Below are positions 48,032-58,035 of a stretch of 64,000 nucleotides of DNA, in pieces. The notes beneath the pieces were generated by a model that saw only the letters and a program-made list of their open reading frames with translations, had not been told where the DNA came from and searched no databases. Numbering within the stretch: the stretch's first letter is position 1; every line of letters begins with the position of its first letter. The stretch spans positions 124,001 through 188,000 of the forward strand of contig JADGEI010000002.1 in assembly GCA_016744455.1 (NCBI GenBank), given 5' to 3'. Origin of the DNA: Alcanivoracaceae bacterium (GTDB lineage: Bacteria; Pseudomonadota; Gammaproteobacteria; Xanthomonadales; Marinicellaceae). Made by a program: the position numbers and the translations under genes.

Positions 48032-50740
48032 ATGTTAGAAAAGTTTGTAAAAATCCTACAACAAAAAAGTGAAGCTAAGTATTTTTTGGTTATTCTGCTT
48101 CTGACCATTGCCTTATCGATTTCTGGATTTGCATCTATATATGTTGGTTTAGCACTACTTGTTGGCCTGATTCCTGCTGTGATAGGGCTCTCTATTTTTG
48201 AAAATAAAATAAATTATGACAGTAAACAAACAATAATTCACACCTCCGCATTGGTTTGTTCATTGTTCTTTGCGTTGTTTATGTTAAAGGAGTTACAAAA
48301 TGCCTTATCGGTGTATAGTCTTGTGTTTGCTGTTATCACATTTGCCTCAATTTTACTGTTTAATCATCTTAAACACATAGCTTCTTCAGTTGTTCCAGTA
48401 TTGTTAGTTTATATTTTTTTGCTTCTTTTTGAGCAAGAGGAACCAGCTACATTACCAGCCGTAATTGTAACCGTTTTTACGCTCGTTTTTACAGCTCTAA
48501 AATTGTATGACCATCATCATGCTAATGGCGATAAAAATAGTGTTAAACAAATAAAAGGTTCTGCAAAACTAGAGTTTGTTGAACAAATTGACACTCTAAA
48601 AATAGAAAACACCTCTTTACAGGACAATATCAAGAAACTCGAAATAGACTTATCTGCGGCAGAAATGGCAAAAATGGAATTTTTAGCAACCATGAGTCAT
48701 GAGATAAGAACACCCTTAAACGGTATTATCCCATTGTTAGATATACTGTTAGACTCAGAATTATCAGATTTCCAAAAAGATTATTTAAGTACGGCACACG
48801 TTTCTGCGATTCAAATGCAAAAATTAATTGACGATTTGCTTGATTATTCTAAGGTTGAAGCTGGCAAGTTATCGGTAGAGACTAGGGGGTTAAAGGTTCC
48901 AAAACTTTTATCAGCGGTAAAAACCTCATATCAACAAGTTGCAGAAAAAAAGAATATCTCTATTGAGATAAATACACACGGAAATGTCAGTCCGTTGTTA
49001 CGAGGAGACCCGACACGTTTAAGGCAAGTACTATCTAACCTTTTGAGTAATGCCATTAAGTTTTCTTCAATGGGCACTATAAAAGTATCAGCTAAAAAAA
49101 TTAAAGACTACCCAAATAAAGAAATAATTCGTTTTGAGGTAAAAGACCAAGGCATAGGTTTGGATAAAGAAACCAGTGATAGTATATTTTTACCATTTAC
49201 TCAAGAAGACGCCTCTAGTACCAGAAAATTTGGGGGAACAGGACTAGGTTTGGCTATTAGCAATAAAATAGTTGAATTAATGAATGGAACAATGGGTGTT
49301 GATTCAATAAAGGGAAAAGGAAGTACATTTTACTTTGATTTGCCATTGCTTAAATCTGTTGGAGAAACAGAAGTTGGAACCACAAGTAATTCAGACTTCC
49401 AAGCAATTTTGGTAAACACCAATCCACTGCTCTTTAACAAGGTAGAAAAAGAATTAAAAGAACAAGAGATTACTACACAAAAAGCCTTGGGAATTACTCA
49501 GGCATATGAAATTTACAGTTCAATTGTTAGAAACTCAAAAGATAAAAAACATATCTTGATTTTTGTTGATTTTGAAACTGCAGGAAAACAAGCAAGGAAC
49601 ATATGTGAAAGGCTAGAAAAGGACGATGCGTTAGAAAATGCCTTTGCCTGTATATTAACTGATAATAAGCATTTGGCAGGTATACCAAAAAGGTCAAATA
49701 TTAAACTAATCTCTAAGGAATCTTCAATTGGAGAACTAATTAATCGCATAGAGGTTATGAAAGCCTCTACAGAAGTTCAAGAAGATGAAAATCAAGAAGG
49801 CGGTGAGTTAAATCATAAAAAAGAAGGACGCCATGTCAACATATCAGAGCAAGATGTAGAAAATTTAATCCCCGAGATACTGTTAGTAGAAGACAATGAA
49901 ATTAACCTTAAAGTAGCAGAAAAACTTATACAATATATAGGCTACCCATTTGATTTTGCTATGAACGGACAAGAAGCTTTAGAAAAGGTTAAACAAAACA
50001 GGTATAGAATGATTTTAATGGATTGCCAAATGCCAATAATGGATGGTTACCGTTGCACAACTAAAATTAGAGAATATGAAGCAGCAACAGGGTTAAATCA
50101 TACGCCGATTTTAGCAATGACAGCCAATGCCATGATGGGTGATAGAGAAAAGTGTCTGGATGCAGGTATGGATGACTATATGTCTAAACCATTAAATCGT
50201 TTTATGTTAGAAAAAACATTGAAAAAATGGGACCCATTAAGAGAGGCTGGTGGCTTAGAATCAGGAGGCGGTAAGCCAATTGAAAAACAAAAAAACGATA
50301 TGGATAAAACTTCAACACCAGAAACCCATGAAAACAAAGAAGCAAATCAAAGAGCGCCTATTTCATTAGCCACTAAAAAGAAAGTTGAAATAAATCAAAA
50401 GTGGTTAAGCACAAAATCCCTTGAAGAAATGGAAGAGATAATGGGCGATGAAACCACACAACTGCTAGAGATGTTTAAACAAGAAACACCAACAATACTT
50501 GCAGATATTCGTGATGGATTAAAAGGAAGAAAGTTAACTGAAGTTCAGAAAAAAGCACATATGTTAAAATCTACAAGTGCGAATATTGGCGCCAACGGCT
50601 TAAGTTTCTTCTCAAGAAAACTAGAGTTATCTGCTACTGAAAAAAGACCTATAGGTGAATTAGTCGCAACCTATAAAAAAATCAGCAAATCCTATTTGTT
50701 AACTAAAAATGAGATAGATAAATACATAGAGAGCGTCTAG
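48032..50740 (+). CDS. Hybrid histidine kinase, RpfC-like, with extra pseudo-receiver
   Basis: 902 aa. About five or six membrane helices (residues 15-160) and a coiled coil lead to a HisKA domain with His223 (TMSHEIRTPLNG) and an ATPase domain (NLLSNAIKFSS, GGTGLGLAIS). A receiver-like fold (about 455-585) lacks the acidic pocket and phosphorylatable Asp. A true receiver follows with Asp664 (MILMDCQMPIMDG), then an HPt domain with His843 (KKAHMLKST). The order TM-HK-REC-HPt matches RpfC, the DSF sensor; no rpfF or rpfG is nearby, so the signal is unknown. Confidence 0.88.
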   Translation: MLEKFVKILQQKSEAKYFLVILLLTIALSISGFASIYVGLALLVGLIPAVIGLSIFENKINYDSKQTIIHTSALVCSLFFALFMLKELQNALSVYSLVFAVITFASILLFNHLKHIASSVVPVLLVYIFLLLFEQEEPATLPAVIVTVFTLVFTALKLYDHHHANGDKNSVKQIKGSAKLEFVEQIDTLKIENTSLQDNIKKLEIDLSAAEMAKMEFLATMSHEIRTPLNGIIPLLDILLDSELSDFQKDYLSTAHVSAIQMQKLIDDLLDYSKVEAGKLSVETRGLKVPKLLSAVKTSYQQVAEKKNISIEINTHGNVSPLLRGDPTRLRQVLSNLLSNAIKFSSMGTIKVSAKKIKDYPNKEIIRFEVKDQGIGLDKETSDSIFLPFTQEDASSTRKFGGTGLGLAISNKIVELMNGTMGVDSIKGKGSTFYFDLPLLKSVGETEVGTTSNSDFQAILVNTNPLLFNKVEKELKEQEITTQKALGITQAYEIYSSIVRNSKDKKHILIFVDFETAGKQARNICERLEKDDALENAFACILTDNKHLAGIPKRSNIKLISKESSIGELINRIEVMKASTEVQEDENQEGGELNHKKEGRHVNISEQDVENLIPEILLVEDNEINLKVAEKLIQYIGYPFDFAMNGQEALEKVKQNRYRMILMDCQMPIMDGYRCTTKIREYEAATGLNHTPILAMTANAMMGDREKCLDAGMDDYMSKPLNRFMLEKTLKKWDPLREAGGLESGGGKPIEKQKNDMDKTSTPETHENKEANQRAPISLATKKKVEINQKWLSTKSLEEMEEIMGDETTQLLEMFKQETPTILADIRDGLKGRKLTEVQKKAHMLKSTSANIGANGLSFFSRKLELSATEKRPIGELVATYKKISKSYLLTKNEIDKYIESV

Positions 50741-50993
50741 GACATATTAGAATATTCAAATCGTGATTTATAATGATGTAACTATAGACTTAAAAACCCT
50801 ATTGAAACATTTTTCCGTATTGGAGTTTGGGTATTATTGTATTATGCTTAAAATTATAGAACGAAATACAAACCAATCTGTCAAACGGTTCATGGGTTGG
50901 GTTTCCTATTGTTCATAGAGAGTTTAAATGCTACAATCCTCAGCCTTTTGAATAAACCATATTCCTAATCAACGTTAAGAACTACAAAAATCT

Positions 50994-53027
50994 ATGATTC
51001 CATTAATTCTGTTACTTGCAACAGGTTTAGACCAACAAGCAATTATTGATACGAAAGATGACAGTATTGATAATATTGTTGTTATAGCATCTAAAAAAAA
51101 ACAATCGATAGAAAACCTATCTACAGCTGTTTCTGTGGTAACAAAAGCAGAAATATTAGAAAAAAACATAACGCTTTTGCCTGATTTATTACGTGAGGAA
51201 GCGGGTGTCTATATTCAACAAACCACACCAGGTCAAGGCATACCAATAATCCGTGGCCTTAAAGGTTCTGAAAATATTCATTTAATTGATGGCATGCGAT
51301 TAAATACTGCGTTTTTTCGCAATTCTCCTAATCAATATTTAGCTTTGGTTGACCCTTTCATGACTGAGCAAATAGAAATAATCCGTGGGCCTGCATCCGT
51401 ATTATATGGTGGTGACGCATTAGGAGGTGTCTTAAATGTTATTACCTATTCCCCAGATTTTTCTGGTAGCCAATGGCAGAAACAGGGCGAATTATTTTTC
51501 TCCTATGATTCGGCAGATGAAAAAACGTTAAGTCATCTGGCTTTTGATACTGGAAATGAAAAAATAGCGACAACCATTGGATTAAGTTATCAAGATATTG
51601 GTACACGAACGATTGGCGGTGGTAGTGAGGTGCCTTTTACAAGTTATACATCAAGGGCTTTTAATAATAAATGGGTTATTAACCTTAGCGAAGATAAAAA
51701 TATAAAGTTAGATATTCAGTACTTAACACAACCAGCCACTCCTCGAGTAGATGACTTGGTCGTCGGTTATGGCCAAAGTGAGCCAGATTCATCCTTGTTT
51801 TTATTCACGCCCAACCAACGTCAATTTGTACACCTTTCTTACGCAGATTCTGTGGCTGCACGTGCTTATGATCATGCCAGCTATGACATAGCATGGCAAT
51901 TAATTAAAGACCATAGAATAAAGTCGGCATTTGATTCAGATGCATTAAGCAAAGAACAAAACGAGAGCTCTCTTTTTTCAATACAATCAAGTTTTGATAA
52001 GCAGATAGGCAACAATCATGAAGTTGTTTACGGGTTCGATTACTATTATGACACCATTAATAGTGCAAAACAGAATATAAATGATGGGATAATCACAATC
52101 AATGACCCTCGGTTTCCAGATGACTCAACCATGCGTCACCTTGGATTTTTTGCCGATGCAACTAAGCATTTTGAAAACCAAGATGTAACTTTTGGTTTAA
52201 GATACAGTGATTATCAAATTGATTTAAATAGCCCTGATGTTGTTAGTGATATACTAAATTTGGAAGATTTAACTTGGCATGCCGGTTGGCTCTATCATAT
52301 TGACAACAGTAACAAGTTGTTTGCTAATTTAGGTAGAGGTTTTCGCCCACCTAATATCTTTGATTTAGGACAGGTCGGAGAGCGCCCAGGAAATCGATTT
52401 AATATTATTAATACAAATATCAAACCTGAAACAGTTCACACCCTAGACATAGGTTGGAAACATTTTGGCAGCACTTGGTTTATAGATGTAGCCTTGTTTT
52501 ATTCAAAATATAACGATAAAATCACCAGTGTTGAAACGGGCGATTTAACTGACCTTGGACAATTTGTTGTGCAATCTCAAAACATTAATGATGTCAACCT
52601 CTATGGTTTAGAAAGTAATATCAAATACCGTTTTGTCGACGGCTCAGAATTTAAAGCAGTATTAAATTATACATGGGGAGAAGAAAAATCAAACGATTTC
52701 ATCGAAGCAGCCGATAGAATACCTCCTTTAAATGGTTTTATTGGATACAGCAAGCCTATAAATGACAAGTGGACCATCAACCCTAAGATTATTTATGCCA
52801 GTACTCAAGATAGGCTAAGTGCCAGAGATATTCGAGATCCACGTATACATCCAAATGGGACCGGTGGTTTTGTCACGTACAATGTTTATGCAAACTGGAA
52901 ACCATCAGGTACAATCAATGTTCGGTTGGGGTTTGAAAACCTATTTGATAAAAAATACCGCGAACATGGTTCTGGACTTGAAGGGGCAGGAAGAAATTTC
53001 CATGCATCAATTAACTATTTATTTTAA
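50994..53027 (+). CDS. TonB-dependent outer-membrane receptor
   Basis: 677 aa. A short hydrophobic leader (MIPLILLLATG) has no longer in-frame alternative. Next come a TonB-box-like DNIVVIA and the plug domain (IPIIRGLKGSENIHLIDGMR, EIIRGPASVLYGGDALGGVLN), then a 22-strand-type barrel ending in aromatic Phe. The C-terminal NVRLGFENLFDKKYREHGSG is the usual last-strand motif. It takes up an iron chelate, heme or similar ligand; no Fur box was seen in front of it. Confidence 0.93.
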   Translation: MIPLILLLATGLDQQAIIDTKDDSIDNIVVIASKKKQSIENLSTAVSVVTKAEILEKNITLLPDLLREEAGVYIQQTTPGQGIPIIRGLKGSENIHLIDGMRLNTAFFRNSPNQYLALVDPFMTEQIEIIRGPASVLYGGDALGGVLNVITYSPDFSGSQWQKQGELFFSYDSADEKTLSHLAFDTGNEKIATTIGLSYQDIGTRTIGGGSEVPFTSYTSRAFNNKWVINLSEDKNIKLDIQYLTQPATPRVDDLVVGYGQSEPDSSLFLFTPNQRQFVHLSYADSVAARAYDHASYDIAWQLIKDHRIKSAFDSDALSKEQNESSLFSIQSSFDKQIGNNHEVVYGFDYYYDTINSAKQNINDGIITINDPRFPDDSTMRHLGFFADATKHFENQDVTFGLRYSDYQIDLNSPDVVSDILNLEDLTWHAGWLYHIDNSNKLFANLGRGFRPPNIFDLGQVGERPGNRFNIINTNIKPETVHTLDIGWKHFGSTWFIDVALFYSKYNDKITSVETGDLTDLGQFVVQSQNINDVNLYGLESNIKYRFVDGSEFKAVLNYTWGEEKSNDFIEAADRIPPLNGFIGYSKPINDKWTINPKIIYASTQDRLSARDIRDPRIHPNGTGGFVTYNVYANWKPSGTINVRLGFENLFDKKYREHGSGLEGAGRNFHASINYLF

Positions 53028-53103
53028 AAATATTTAGTTTTATTGAGGATCATCTAGTAAAATCTTCTTTTCCATAATTTCTATTTGGCGGACGTAGAGA
53101 ACT

Positions 53104-54546
53104 ATGTTGATATTTGAACATTCAAGAGAGGGGCGACAAGCCACTGCTCAAGCACCAAAAACTTCTTACATACCAACGATTCCAAAAGAATTGCAACGAA
53201 CGACTAAGCTCGGCCTCCCTGAGGTTTCAGAATTGGGTGTTGTAAGACATTATACTCGTTTAAGTCAAAAGAATTTTTCAATTGACACACACTTTTATCC
53301 TTTGGGTTCATGTACTATGAAATACAATCCTCGGGTTTGTAACTCATTGGCGATGAACGATGGGTTCTTAAGTTTACATCCTCTTGCAGATAAGAGTTTG
53401 TCACAAGGTATTTTGTCTTGTATGTATGATTTACAAGAGATTTTACAAGATGTTACCGGTATGTGTGCAGTTACACTTTCACCTATGGCTGGTGCACAAG
53501 GTGAGTTTTCTGGTATAGCTATGATCAAAAAATACCATGAAGAACGTAAAGATTTTGAACGCAATGAAATCATCTGCCCAGATGCCGCACATGGTACAAA
53601 CCCAGCAACAGCGATAATGTGTGGCTACAAAGTTAAAGAAATTCGTACCAATCGAGATGGCAATATTAACATCCATGATTTAATTCCGCTACTTGGCCCA
53701 CAAACAGCAGGTATAATGCTCACGAACCCGTCAACATTAGGTGTATTTGAACCTAATATTAAAGAAATTGCAGACTTGGTTCACGAAGCAGGGGGGTTGT
53801 TGTATTATGATGGTGCCAACCTAAATGCCATACTCGGGAAAGTCCGCCCTGGTGACATGGACTTTGATGTTATTCATATGAACTTGCACAAAACCTTTTC
53901 AACACCACATGGTGGCGGTGGACCAGGGTCTGGTGCCATAGGCGTAGGTAGGCGATTAGTTCCTTATATGCCTGTGCCTTATGTTAGTAAAAATGAAGAA
54001 GGTTTTTATTATGTTGATGAATCTCAAGCAGAAAAAACCATTGGCCGTTTGTCAGCTTTTGCAGGTAATATTGGAGTAAATTTACGTGCCTATATTTACA
54101 CCCTTTTACTAGGTAAGCAAGGTATGCCACGGATTGCTGAATTTGCTACACTTAATGCTAATTATTTGATGAAAGAATTGGAACGTGTTGGTTTTCAGTT
54201 GGCCTTTCCTAGCCGTCGAGCAAGCCATGAATTTATTGTGACGCTTAAAAAACAAGCCAAAGACCTAGATTTAACCGCAACAGATGTAGCCAAAACACTA
54301 TTAGATTACGGTATGCATGCACCAACAGTTTACTTTCCATTGCTGGTTGCTGAGTGCATGTTGATTGAACCAACAGAAACAGAATCTAAGCAAACCATTG
54401 ACAAATTTGTAGTAGCGATGGCAGACATTCTTAAACAAGCCCATACGAATATCGAAGCAATAAAACAAGCACCGCATTCGGCGCCCAACCGCCGCTTGGA
54501 TGATGCCAAGGCTGTAAAACAACCAAATTTGGTTTTCAATGGCTAG
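53104..54546 (+). CDS. gcvPB: Glycine dehydrogenase (decarboxylating) subunit 2
   Basis: 480 aa, the C-terminal half of the split form of glycine cleavage P-protein. It carries the PLP lysine at Lys263 in NLHKTFSTPHGGGGPGSG. It works with GcvPA, the T-protein GcvT and the H-protein GcvH to break down glycine. Neither gcvPA nor any other gcv gene is next to it, so this half is unlinked here. It overlaps dgkA by 8 bp. Confidence 0.96.
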   Translation: MLIFEHSREGRQATAQAPKTSYIPTIPKELQRTTKLGLPEVSELGVVRHYTRLSQKNFSIDTHFYPLGSCTMKYNPRVCNSLAMNDGFLSLHPLADKSLSQGILSCMYDLQEILQDVTGMCAVTLSPMAGAQGEFSGIAMIKKYHEERKDFERNEIICPDAAHGTNPATAIMCGYKVKEIRTNRDGNINIHDLIPLLGPQTAGIMLTNPSTLGVFEPNIKEIADLVHEAGGLLYYDGANLNAILGKVRPGDMDFDVIHMNLHKTFSTPHGGGGPGSGAIGVGRRLVPYMPVPYVSKNEEGFYYVDESQAEKTIGRLSAFAGNIGVNLRAYIYTLLLGKQGMPRIAEFATLNANYLMKELERVGFQLAFPSRRASHEFIVTLKKQAKDLDLTATDVAKTLLDYGMHAPTVYFPLLVAECMLIEPTETESKQTIDKFVVAMADILKQAHTNIEAIKQAPHSAPNRRLDDAKAVKQPNLVFNG

Positions 54547-54922
54547 TAATGAACGCAGAGGTATAAAACAAATTGCTAATGCAGCTAAATGGTCAGTGCA
54601 AGGCTTGCAAGCAACATTTAAACACGAAGCTTCTTTTCGTTTAGAGTTTTTTCTATTCTTGTTGTTAACACCTCTTGCCATTTACCTAGCTCAATCGTTA
54701 ATGCAACTTTTGTTGTTAATAGCTTGTATGGTTCTGGTTTTAATTGTTGAAATACTAAACTCAGCTATTGAAGCAGTTGTTGATATGGTCTGTGGAGAAA
54801 AGCACCACGATCTTGCAAAACGAGCTAAAGATATGGGTTCTGCTGCAGTATTTCTCAGTCAATTGTTAGTGGCCGCTTGTTGGGGTACGGTGGTTTATAG
54901 TAATTATTTAAGTGGGCTCTAA
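54539..54922 (+). CDS. dgkA: Diacylglycerol kinase
   Basis: 127 aa with three hydrophobic helices. It phosphorylates diacylglycerol (from osmoregulated glycan synthesis or phospholipid turnover) to phosphatidic acid. It has FRLEFFLFLLLTPLA, VEILNSAIEAVVD with the catalytic Glu, and HDLAKRAKDMGSAAVFL. The start overlaps gcvPB. Confidence 0.95.
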   Translation: MASNERRGIKQIANAAKWSVQGLQATFKHEASFRLEFFLFLLLTPLAIYLAQSLMQLLLLIACMVLVLIVEILNSAIEAVVDMVCGEKHHDLAKRAKDMGSAAVFLSQLLVAACWGTVVYSNYLSGL

Positions 54923-54971
54923 TTCGAGTTTCTTTTACGGGGTTAGGGTGAGTGAGAAGAAAACATTTATT

Positions 54972-55784
54972 TCATTGACCAATAAAATCTACAATAGTAT
55001 CTAAAACCTTAGCATCTTTAATTGTCAATCGATGGCCAAGGTTTTCCGTAGTTGAAAAATTCCCACCAAGCCAGGTTTGTTTAAGTGTGGTAAAGTCGCT
55101 GTAAGGGATAACATCATCACTTTTGTCGTGGATAATTAGAACATTACTGGTTTTTGAAATATCGTTATTGACTAGGCTGACTTCATTTAAGGAATAGCCC
55201 GATTGGTTTTCTGATAATTGAATAAATTTAGCTGTAGCTTTTGAACTAAGACCAATCATTTTTGCAAAATTCATAAAAATAGCCCTAATACGAGTTGGAG
55301 CTGAAACAATCACCACTTTTTTGGGCATAGAATAAATCTTATTTAAAACTGCCATGGTAGCGCCACCAAATGAATGACCAACAAAAGCCACAGGTGGTTT
55401 GCTTAATCTTTGTTGTAAGTCCTCTACTAATGAGTGTGCAAAGTTAGGCACATGTGTAGCTGAGCCAGGCGAGTCTCCATGTGCTGGGCCATCCCAAGCT
55501 ATAACTTGGTATCCATTATTAACTAATAATGGGATTAACTTATAAAAGGTAGAGCCTCTAGATTCCCAACCGTGGATTAACCAGATGACTTCACCACTCC
55601 CCCAAGACCGTGCTTTTCTTCCGGACTTAAAATGAAGTTTTTTTCCTGTCGCTAAAAAGGCCATTTCTTCATCTTCTCTATTCTTTCTTTGAGGGTGTGT
55701 AAATAATTTAATTGCCAGTTTAGCAGCTAGATATGGGCTAATAAATGAAAGAAATTTAAAGAATTTGGGAATAAGTTTTTTCAA
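54972..55784 (-). CDS. Alpha/beta hydrolase
   Basis: 270 aa. Hydrophobic, helical N-terminus (residues 1-30), then LIHGWESRGSTFYKLIPLL, WDGPAHGDSPGS, the nucleophile elbow FVGHSFGGATM, DKSDDVIPY with the acid, and a final NLGHRLTIKD with the likely His. It is a soluble or peripherally bound ester hydrolase of unknown substrate, divergent from tag. Confidence 0.85.
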   Translation of the reverse strand: MKKLIPKFFKFLSFISPYLAAKLAIKLFTHPQRKNREDEEMAFLATGKKLHFKSGRKARSWGSGEVIWLIHGWESRGSTFYKLIPLLVNNGYQVIAWDGPAHGDSPGSATHVPNFAHSLVEDLQQRLSKPPVAFVGHSFGGATMAVLNKIYSMPKKVVIVSAPTRIRAIFMNFAKMIGLSSKATAKFIQLSENQSGYSLNEVSLVNNDISKTSNVLIIHDKSDDVIPYSDFTTLKQTWLGGNFSTTENLGHRLTIKDAKVLDTIVDFIGQ

Positions 55785-55815
55785 TTGAGAAATAATAGAG
55801 ATAAAAGCCTATAAT
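55785..55815 (+). promoter_or_regulatory. Putative tag promoter
   Basis: TTGAGA (55785-55790) and a perfect TATAAT (55810-55815) are separated by 19 bp. Transcription would begin after the first ATG at 55819, which is the reason the later ATG at 55843 was chosen for tag. Confidence 0.35.
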
Positions 55816-55842
55816 ATCATGATTAAAAAATTAATGGGTAAC

Positions 55843-56421
55843 ATGACAGTAGATAAAAAAAGATGTCAATGGTGTTTAGGTGATACCGCAGATGAAAATT
55901 ATCACGATACACAGTGGGGTGTACCGATTCATGATGATCAATTATGGTTTGAATTTTTAACCTTGGAAGGGGCACAAGCTGGTTTGAGTTGGCGAACGAT
56001 TGTAAAAAAAATTGATGGTTATAAACAGTCTTTCTATAATTTTGATATTGATAGGGTGGCAAAAATGACAGATGCTGAATTGGATGACCTGTTGTTAAAT
56101 CCAAGAATTATTCGTAACCGTTTAAAAGTATACTCCACGCGCAATAATGCCTTACAAATGATTAAAGTTCAGGCTGAATTTGGTTCATTTGATAACTATA
56201 TATGGCGGTTTGTTGATGGTAAGACGATACAAAATAGTTTTAAAAGTTTAAAAAATATACCTGCAACAACAGAGGTTTCAGATTCCATGAGTAAGGATTT
56301 AAAGAAACGTGGCTTTAAATATATAGGTTCTACGATTTGTTACGCCCTGATGCAGGCAGCAGGCATGACTAATGATCATGAAATTGAGTGTTTTCGTTAT
56401 CACGAGTGTAGAGATTTGTGA
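55843..56421 (+). CDS. tag: DNA-3-methyladenine glycosylase I
   Basis: 192 aa from ATG 55843. It removes 3-methyladenine from DNA in base-excision repair. It has the conserved YHDTQWGVPIHDDQLWFEFL and EGAQAGLSWRTIVKK, the RGFKYIGSTICYALMQAAG region, and the zinc ligands near CQWC, YHDTQWG, NDHEIECF and YHEC. ATG codons at 55819 and 55834 are in frame and cannot be ruled out. Confidence 0.93.
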   Translation: MTVDKKRCQWCLGDTADENYHDTQWGVPIHDDQLWFEFLTLEGAQAGLSWRTIVKKIDGYKQSFYNFDIDRVAKMTDAELDDLLLNPRIIRNRLKVYSTRNNALQMIKVQAEFGSFDNYIWRFVDGKTIQNSFKSLKNIPATTEVSDSMSKDLKKRGFKYIGSTICYALMQAAGMTNDHEIECFRYHECRDL

Positions 56422-56514
56422 CAGGCTTCAAGCTTTGTATTTTTTCATATTAACGCCCAATTCATCGTAAATTCCTATAATAGACACATTATTTAATTAT
56501 TTAAGGGAACAACT

Positions 56515-56811
56515 ATGAAAAAAACAATTCTATTAAGTTCGTTAATTCTAAGCTCAGTTGCACTGGCAAAAAGCAACAATGCCTTTTATCAAGAAACAGT
56601 AAAATGTGGTAACGAAGGTTGTGAAATTGTCTGTCATGAGCCTGGTGCTCGTTGGGATACTTTTTTGCGTTCTAAAGGTGACTTAGAAATTACTTATTTC
56701 TTTACTAGCGGAACACGCCAGATAAAAGCAGATATTGGTAATGGTGAATACACTATTTTAGATACCAACCCAAGTTTCCAATCTTGTCGAATTAGTGGTG
56801 TGGTCAAATAA
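56515..56811 (+). CDS. Small exported protein with paired cysteines
   Basis: 98 aa. A signal peptide ends around ALAKSN. The mature part has four cysteines (KCGNEGCEIVC and FQSCRI), consistent with disulfides in the periplasm, and beta-like strands. The family is not recognised. An AGGGAAC ribosome binding site precedes the ATG. It lies between tag and an AraC-type regulator with no sign of co-transcription. Confidence 0.6.
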   Translation: MKKTILLSSLILSSVALAKSNNAFYQETVKCGNEGCEIVCHEPGARWDTFLRSKGDLEITYFFTSGTRQIKADIGNGEYTILDTNPSFQSCRISGVVK

Positions 56812-56880
56812 ACTATTTGAATAGTAAAGTTACATAGCCTAAGATGGTTTTATTCATAAAGGTAACAAAATACAAGTCCT

Positions 56881-57873
56881 ATGCATCAAGCGGCAATATT
56901 ATTAATTGGTTTTTCGTTTTTTTATGTGTTAGTTTTTGTACTGACACACTTTAAAAACAGTTATTACCACGACCAAAAAACTGCACGGGTTTTTGGTATT
57001 TTATTGATGCTGTGTTTAGCTGTTCTGCAGTTGTACCATTACAATTATTTAATGCAGAGAACAATTAATATAGACGCGTTATTCTACTTGTCCTGTTTAT
57101 ATTTGGTTGCCCCCAGTTTTTATTTTTACGCCCGCCCTGTTTTAAAGGCAGAAGATGAGTTTAAATTAAAACATTTTGCGCACTTTATGCCATTATTGTT
57201 AGTTTTTACAATTGAGTATAATTTAGCCTTTACCTTGGCTTTTGTTAGTGGGTCATTATATTTATTGTGGTTATTTAATACAATATATGCACTTCGTACT
57301 CATAAGCAACAGTTTAAAAATGAACTGATTTTATTAACCATGGTTTTTATTATTGCGATTAGTGTTTCGGTTATTGCTCTAACGAAGCCTTTTTCTCAAC
57401 AGTTGTTTTTTACACTTTATGCCTGTGCTATTGGCTTGGCTTTATTCGTTGTTGCACTGGTGGTAAGTTATAAACCAGAACTTTCAGAAATTGTTTCAGA
57501 AGCAGCCAAAGAGACTTATGCTGTTTCTACTCTAACAGCTGTTGATTGTGAGGCTAAACTTGCACAACTTGAGTCTTTGATGAAAGATAATAAGCTTTAT
57601 CAACAACATAATGTTGACCGGCATACCATAGCAACTGAACTGGATTTAACGACACATCAATTATCGGAATTAATTAACACCAAACTTAATATGGGTTTTT
57701 CACATTACCTAAGGTTGCAACGAATCAATGCCGCAAAACGACTATTATTGTCTCAACACACTGCATCAGTTTTATCAATAGGGTTAGAGGTAGGCTTTTC
57801 ATCGCAATCAAATTTTTATGAAGCCTTTAAAGACATAACAAAAACAACCCCTGGGAAATATAGGTCTAGATAA
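56881..57873 (+). CDS. Membrane-bound AraC-family regulator
   Basis: 330 aa. About seven membrane helices in residues 1-190 are followed by a C-terminal AraC-type double helix-turn-helix (VDRHTIATELDLTTHQLSEL, VLSIGLEVGFSSQSNFYEAF, ITKTTPGKYR). Membrane-bound AraC regulators respond to envelope or extracellular cues; the target genes are unknown. Confidence 0.85.
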   Translation: MHQAAILLIGFSFFYVLVFVLTHFKNSYYHDQKTARVFGILLMLCLAVLQLYHYNYLMQRTINIDALFYLSCLYLVAPSFYFYARPVLKAEDEFKLKHFAHFMPLLLVFTIEYNLAFTLAFVSGSLYLLWLFNTIYALRTHKQQFKNELILLTMVFIIAISVSVIALTKPFSQQLFFTLYACAIGLALFVVALVVSYKPELSEIVSEAAKETYAVSTLTAVDCEAKLAQLESLMKDNKLYQQHNVDRHTIATELDLTTHQLSELINTKLNMGFSHYLRLQRINAAKRLLLSQHTASVLSIGLEVGFSSQSNFYEAFKDITKTTPGKYRSR

Positions 57874-58035
57874 AACGCACCCTTTATTATTAACGGGCAC
57901 TATAAATTAACGTGACCTGACAACTCCTGTATTATCAATCAGGAAAACTTAAGCCCTCTCTTTTTATCATTCGGGAAGCGTAAAGCCATCAACACTCCTA
58001 TACTGAGCTCACTTTTTATCAACAGTGAGAGCAAC

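Noticed and set aside
50741-50993. Riboswitch or Fur box before the TonB-dependent receptor
   Set aside because: Read on both strands; no cobalamin-box, no Fur-like 19-mer and no convincing hairpin was seen.
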